Of a stretch of DNA of 12,136 bases, positions 6,646 to 12,136 are shown piece by piece. Source of the stretch: Acidobacteriota bacterium. GTDB lineage: Bacteria; Acidobacteriota; Vicinamibacteria; Vicinamibacterales; Vicinamibacteraceae. The stretch covers positions 1-12,136 of the forward strand of contig JACDAO010000819.1 in assembly GCA_013695405.1 (NCBI GenBank), read 5' to 3'. The notes under the pieces are model-generated. The model was given only the letters and a program-made list of their open reading frames with translations, did not search any database and was not told the DNA's origin. Made by a program: the position numbers and the translations under genes. How positions within the stretch are numbered: the first letter of the stretch is position 1; each line of letters starts with the position of its first letter.

Positions 6646-6675
6646 TTGCCATCCATGCATCACTGCATGTAGATT
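6646..6675 (+). promoter_or_regulatory. Candidate sigma-70 promoter of the sahR-like/metH operon
   Basis: TTGCCA (6646-6651) and TAGATT (6670-6675) are separated by 18 bases, in an AT-richer patch between the regulator stop and the sahR-like start. Initiation about 7 bases after the -10 box would fall at 6682-6683, on the GTG start itself, so the transcript may be leaderless. A palindrome fills the -35/-10 spacer. Confidence 0.5.
6652..6671. promoter_or_regulatory. Candidate operator for the SahR-like repressor
   Basis: CATGCA (6654-6659), a TCAC spacer and TGCATG (6664-6669) form a perfect 6-base inverted repeat, with one further matching pair (6652/6671) after one mismatch. It occupies the spacer between the candidate -35 and -10 boxes, where a dimeric winged-helix repressor would block RNA polymerase. 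Autoregulation by the adjacent ArsR-type protein is inferred from position and symmetry. Confidence 0.45.
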
Positions 6676-6682
6676 TACGTAT

Positions 6683-7665
6683 GTGAAGGAGCTGTCCGCG
6701 TTCTGTCGCCTGATGGGCGATGACGTCCGCCTGCGGCTGTTGCGGCTGCTCGGACGCGAACAGCTCAACGTCAAGGAACTGACTGCGGTGCTCGGCATAG
6801 CCCAGTCGGGCGTCTCGCGCCACCTCGGATTGTTGCGCAAGAGCGGACTGGTCGAGGAGCGACGCGAGGGCGGTTTCGCCTATTACTCGCTGACGCCCGA
6901 CGGCTGCGGGTCGGCGCGGCCGATGTGGGAAGCGCTCGAAGCTGCCTTGCCGGAGCCGGGGGCTGATCCGCAGCTGCAAGCCGACGACGCGCGCTTGCTC
7001 GAAGTGCTGCGGCTGCGCAAGGAGGACTTCCAGTCGCACGGCAGCAGTTCCGGCCAGCTCGTGCCGGGGCGCAGTTGGGCGGCGTGGAGCCGGGCGCTCG
7101 GACACCTGCTGCCGCCACTGGTGGTCGCCGACGCCGGCTGCGGCGAAGGCTACCTGTCGCTGGAGGCGGCGCGCTGGGCGGCGCAGGTGATCGCCGTCGA
7201 CAGCTCGCGTGATGTGCTCAAGCGCGCCCGGCAGCTGGCCCGGAAGCGCGGCGTGACCAACGTTACCTGGAAGGAAGGGCGGATCGAGGCGCTGCCGCTC
7301 GACAACGCCTCGGTCGACGTGGTCCTGCTGTCGCAGGCGCTGCACCACGTCGCCACGCCGCTGGCCGCGATGACCGACGCGGTGCGGGTGCTCAAGGTCG
7401 GCGGCCGGCTGCTGGTGCTGGAACTGCGGGCGCACGGTCAGGACTGGGTCCGCGCCCGACTCGGCGACCACTGGCTCGGGTTCCGCGACGACGCGCTCGA
7501 GGACTGGTTGTTCCGCGCCGGTCTGGACGACGTCCGCGTCGAGGTCGGGGCCCGCCTGAAGGGCGATCCGTTCACCGTGCTGGTTGCCAGTGGCCGCAAG
7601 GCCGACGCGGCGACCCAGCGCGGTGCGCGTACGGCGGCCGCCACCGCGGCCAGAGGGAGTGCTCG

Positions 7666-7669
<4 letters not shown>
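6683..7669 (+). CDS. SahR-like ArsR winged helix fused to methyltransferase domain
   Basis: 328 residues from the GTG at 6683. The frame is open back to 6593, but the extension overlaps the regulator gene and promoter and is Cys/Arg-rich. Residues about 3-75 form an ArsR winged helix: [14 protein letters not shown], then the helix-turn-helix [20 protein letters not shown], then the wing. The CVC-type metal site of ArsR/SmtB sensors is absent. Residues about 140-300 form a class I SAM-binding fold with motif I DAGCGEG (150-156), acidic Asp-Ser after strand 2, and an LHH motif after strand 4. This architecture matches SahR, an S-adenosylhomocysteine-responsive repressor of methionine-cycle genes in Proteobacteria. 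Overlap with metH by ATGA supports that role. The C-terminal tail is Ala/Arg/Thr-rich. Whether the domain only senses ligand or still methylates something is unresolved. Confidence 0.85.
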
Positions 7670-11358
<3,689 letters not shown>

Positions 11359-11380
11359 GGCGGTCAGTGCCCGGCAGCCA

Positions 11381-11409
11381 TTGACGTCCGGGCGTCAGTT
11401 TTGTACCAT
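11381..11409 (+). promoter_or_regulatory. Strong sigma-70-like promoter of the second regulator
   Basis: TTGACG (11381-11386) and TACCAT (11404-11409) are separated by exactly 17 bases. Initiation would fall near 11416, giving a leader of about 10 bases before the ATG at 11426. A 16-base imperfect palindrome, TGACGTCCGGGCGTCA (11382-11397, seven of eight pairs match), overlaps the -35 box and may be a further operator. Confidence 0.6.
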
Positions 11410-11422
11410 CCATCCGGATAGA
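11409..11422. promoter_or_regulatory. Candidate operator between -10 box and start codon
   Basis: The core ATCCGGAT (11412-11419) is a perfect palindrome. After one mismatched pair it extends by two more pairs to 11409-11422. It covers the presumed transcription start and the weak ribosome binding region, a classical repressor position. The octamer CCATCCAT (11406-11413) overlapping it also occurs in the first regulator's promoter (6649-6656). Confidence 0.4.
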
Positions 11423-11425
11423 GCG

Positions 11426-12136
11426 ATGAACCAACTCGCGTCGCCGGTGCTCTCACATCTCAACGTTCTCGGGGACCCGCTGCGGTCCCGGCTGCTGCTC
11501 GTGCTCGACGGGCAGACGTTGTCGGTCGGCGAGCTGTGCGACGTGGTGCAGTTGCCGCAGTCCACCGTCAGCCGGCACCTGAAGACCCTGACCGACGGAG
11601 GCTGGGCGCAGGTGCGGCGCGACGGCACCAGCCGCTTGTATTCGCTGGTGATTGGCGACCTGGACGATGCCTCGGCCGAGTTGTGGCGGGTGGTCAGGGC
11701 GCAACTGGTGGCGACGCCAGCGGTGGCGCAGGACCGCGCCCGCCTGGATCGTGTGCTGGCCGACCGACGGACCCAGTCCGCCGCGTTCTTCTCTCGGACG
11801 GCGGGCGAGTGGGACGACGTCCGCGACGATCTGTTCGGCTCGTCGTTCCACCTGCAGGGCGCACTGGCGGTGCTGGATCCGGCGTGGGTGGTGGCCGACC
11901 TGGGCTGCGGCACCGGCCGCACCGCCGCCGCGCTGGCGCCGTTTGTCGCCCAGGTGATCGCTGTCGACGCGTCGGCCGAGATGCTGGGCGCGGCCCGCGA
12001 GCGGCTCGCCGCGTGTGGCAACGTAGACATCAGGCAGGGCGCGCTCGAGGCCGTGCCGGTCGCCACCGGGTCGGTCGACCTGGCCTTACTGGTCCTGGTG
12101 CTGCACCACGTCGGAGATCCGCTGGCGGTGCTGCGC
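11426..12136 (+). CDS. Second ArsR-methyltransferase fusion regulator, C-terminus missing
   Basis: 237 codons from the ATG at 11426 to the window edge with no stop. The product starts MNQLASPVLSHLNVLGDPLR; residues about 8-75 are an ArsR winged helix with recognition segment LPQSTVSRHLKTL and a wing ending TSRLYSL. No CVC metal motif is present. A helical linker (about 80-145) precedes a SAM-binding domain with motif I DLGCGTG (158-164), an IAVDAS acidic strand and an LHHV motif close to the edge. It shares its domain order with the regulator upstream of metH but differs clearly in sequence, so it is a paralogue and not a recent duplicate. It has its own promoter and lies 67 bases after metH. 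In other bacteria such fusions often neighbour methionine-cycle genes such as ahcY; whether one follows here cannot be seen. The ligand is inferred to be S-adenosylhomocysteine or S-adenosylmethionine. Confidence 0.85.
   Translation, partial: MNQLASPVLSHLNVLGDPLRSRLLLVLDGQTLSVGELCDVVQLPQSTVSRHLKTLTDGGWAQVRRDGTSRLYSLVIGDLDDASAELWRVVRAQLVATPAVAQDRARLDRVLADRRTQSAAFFSRTAGEWDDVRDDLFGSSFHLQGALAVLDPAWVVADLGCGTGRTAAALAPFVAQVIAVDASAEMLGAARERLAACGNVDIRQGALEAVPVATGSVDLALLVLVLHHVGDPLAVLR

Noticed and set aside
6593..6682. N-terminal extension of the sahR-like gene from the ATG at 6593
   Set aside because: It would overlap the LytTR gene by 41 bases and run through the promoter; the added residues do not resemble ArsR N-termini.
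6634..6682. Cobalamin, SAM or SAH riboswitch upstream of the metH operon
   Set aside because: Only 49 bases lie between the LytTR stop and the sahR-like start and they are largely promoter; there is no space or conserved core for a riboswitch, nor between the regulator and metH, which overlap.

Overview
This is a GC-rich (roughly two thirds G+C by eye), densely coded bacterial chromosome segment with no RNA gene, CRISPR array, insertion sequence or other sign of a mobile element. Several features fit a Gram-negative, high-GC lineage: many GTG starts, ATGA stop/start overlaps, an SDR-type threonine dehydrogenase, a LytS/LytTR pair with a LiaF-like protein, and ArsR-methyltransferase fusion regulators. 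Acidobacteriota is my best guess, but the window does not fix the phylum.

Left part (1-3674). On the minus strand lie the first 30 codons of a probable exported protein (1-90) and, upstream of it, a 186-residue SLOG-like predicted nucleotide-binding protein (123-683). They diverge across a 74-base gap from a plus-strand pair: an M3-family zinc oligoendopeptidase F (758-2635) and, 10 bases on, an extended-SDR L-threonine 3-dehydrogenase (2646-3674).

Middle part (3675-6633). A compact run encodes a signalling module: a 93-residue one-helix membrane protein of unknown function, a possible 24-residue ORF, a four-helix LiaF-like protein, a LytS-type membrane histidine kinase and a LytTR response regulator. 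Successive frames overlap by ATGA or lie 4 bases apart, so they are probably translationally coupled. A hairpin with a T-tract covers the ribosome binding site and GTG start of the first gene; it could be a terminator or a translational gate.

Right part (6634-12136). This is a methionine-cycle locus. A regulator with an ArsR winged helix fused to a SAM-methyltransferase-like domain (SahR-like) overlaps by ATGA the start of full-length cobalamin-dependent methionine synthase metH (7666-11358). A second, divergent ArsR-methyltransferase fusion follows with its own promoter and runs off the window. Both regulator promoters contain palindromes placed where a repressor would block RNA polymerase, and they share an octamer. 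The likely logic is that S-adenosylhomocysteine (or S-adenosylmethionine) binds the methyltransferase-like domain and controls metH expression. This two-sensor arrangement around metH is the most interesting system here.

There is no gene-free stretch longer than 300 bases; the largest gap is about 90 bases (3675-3764).
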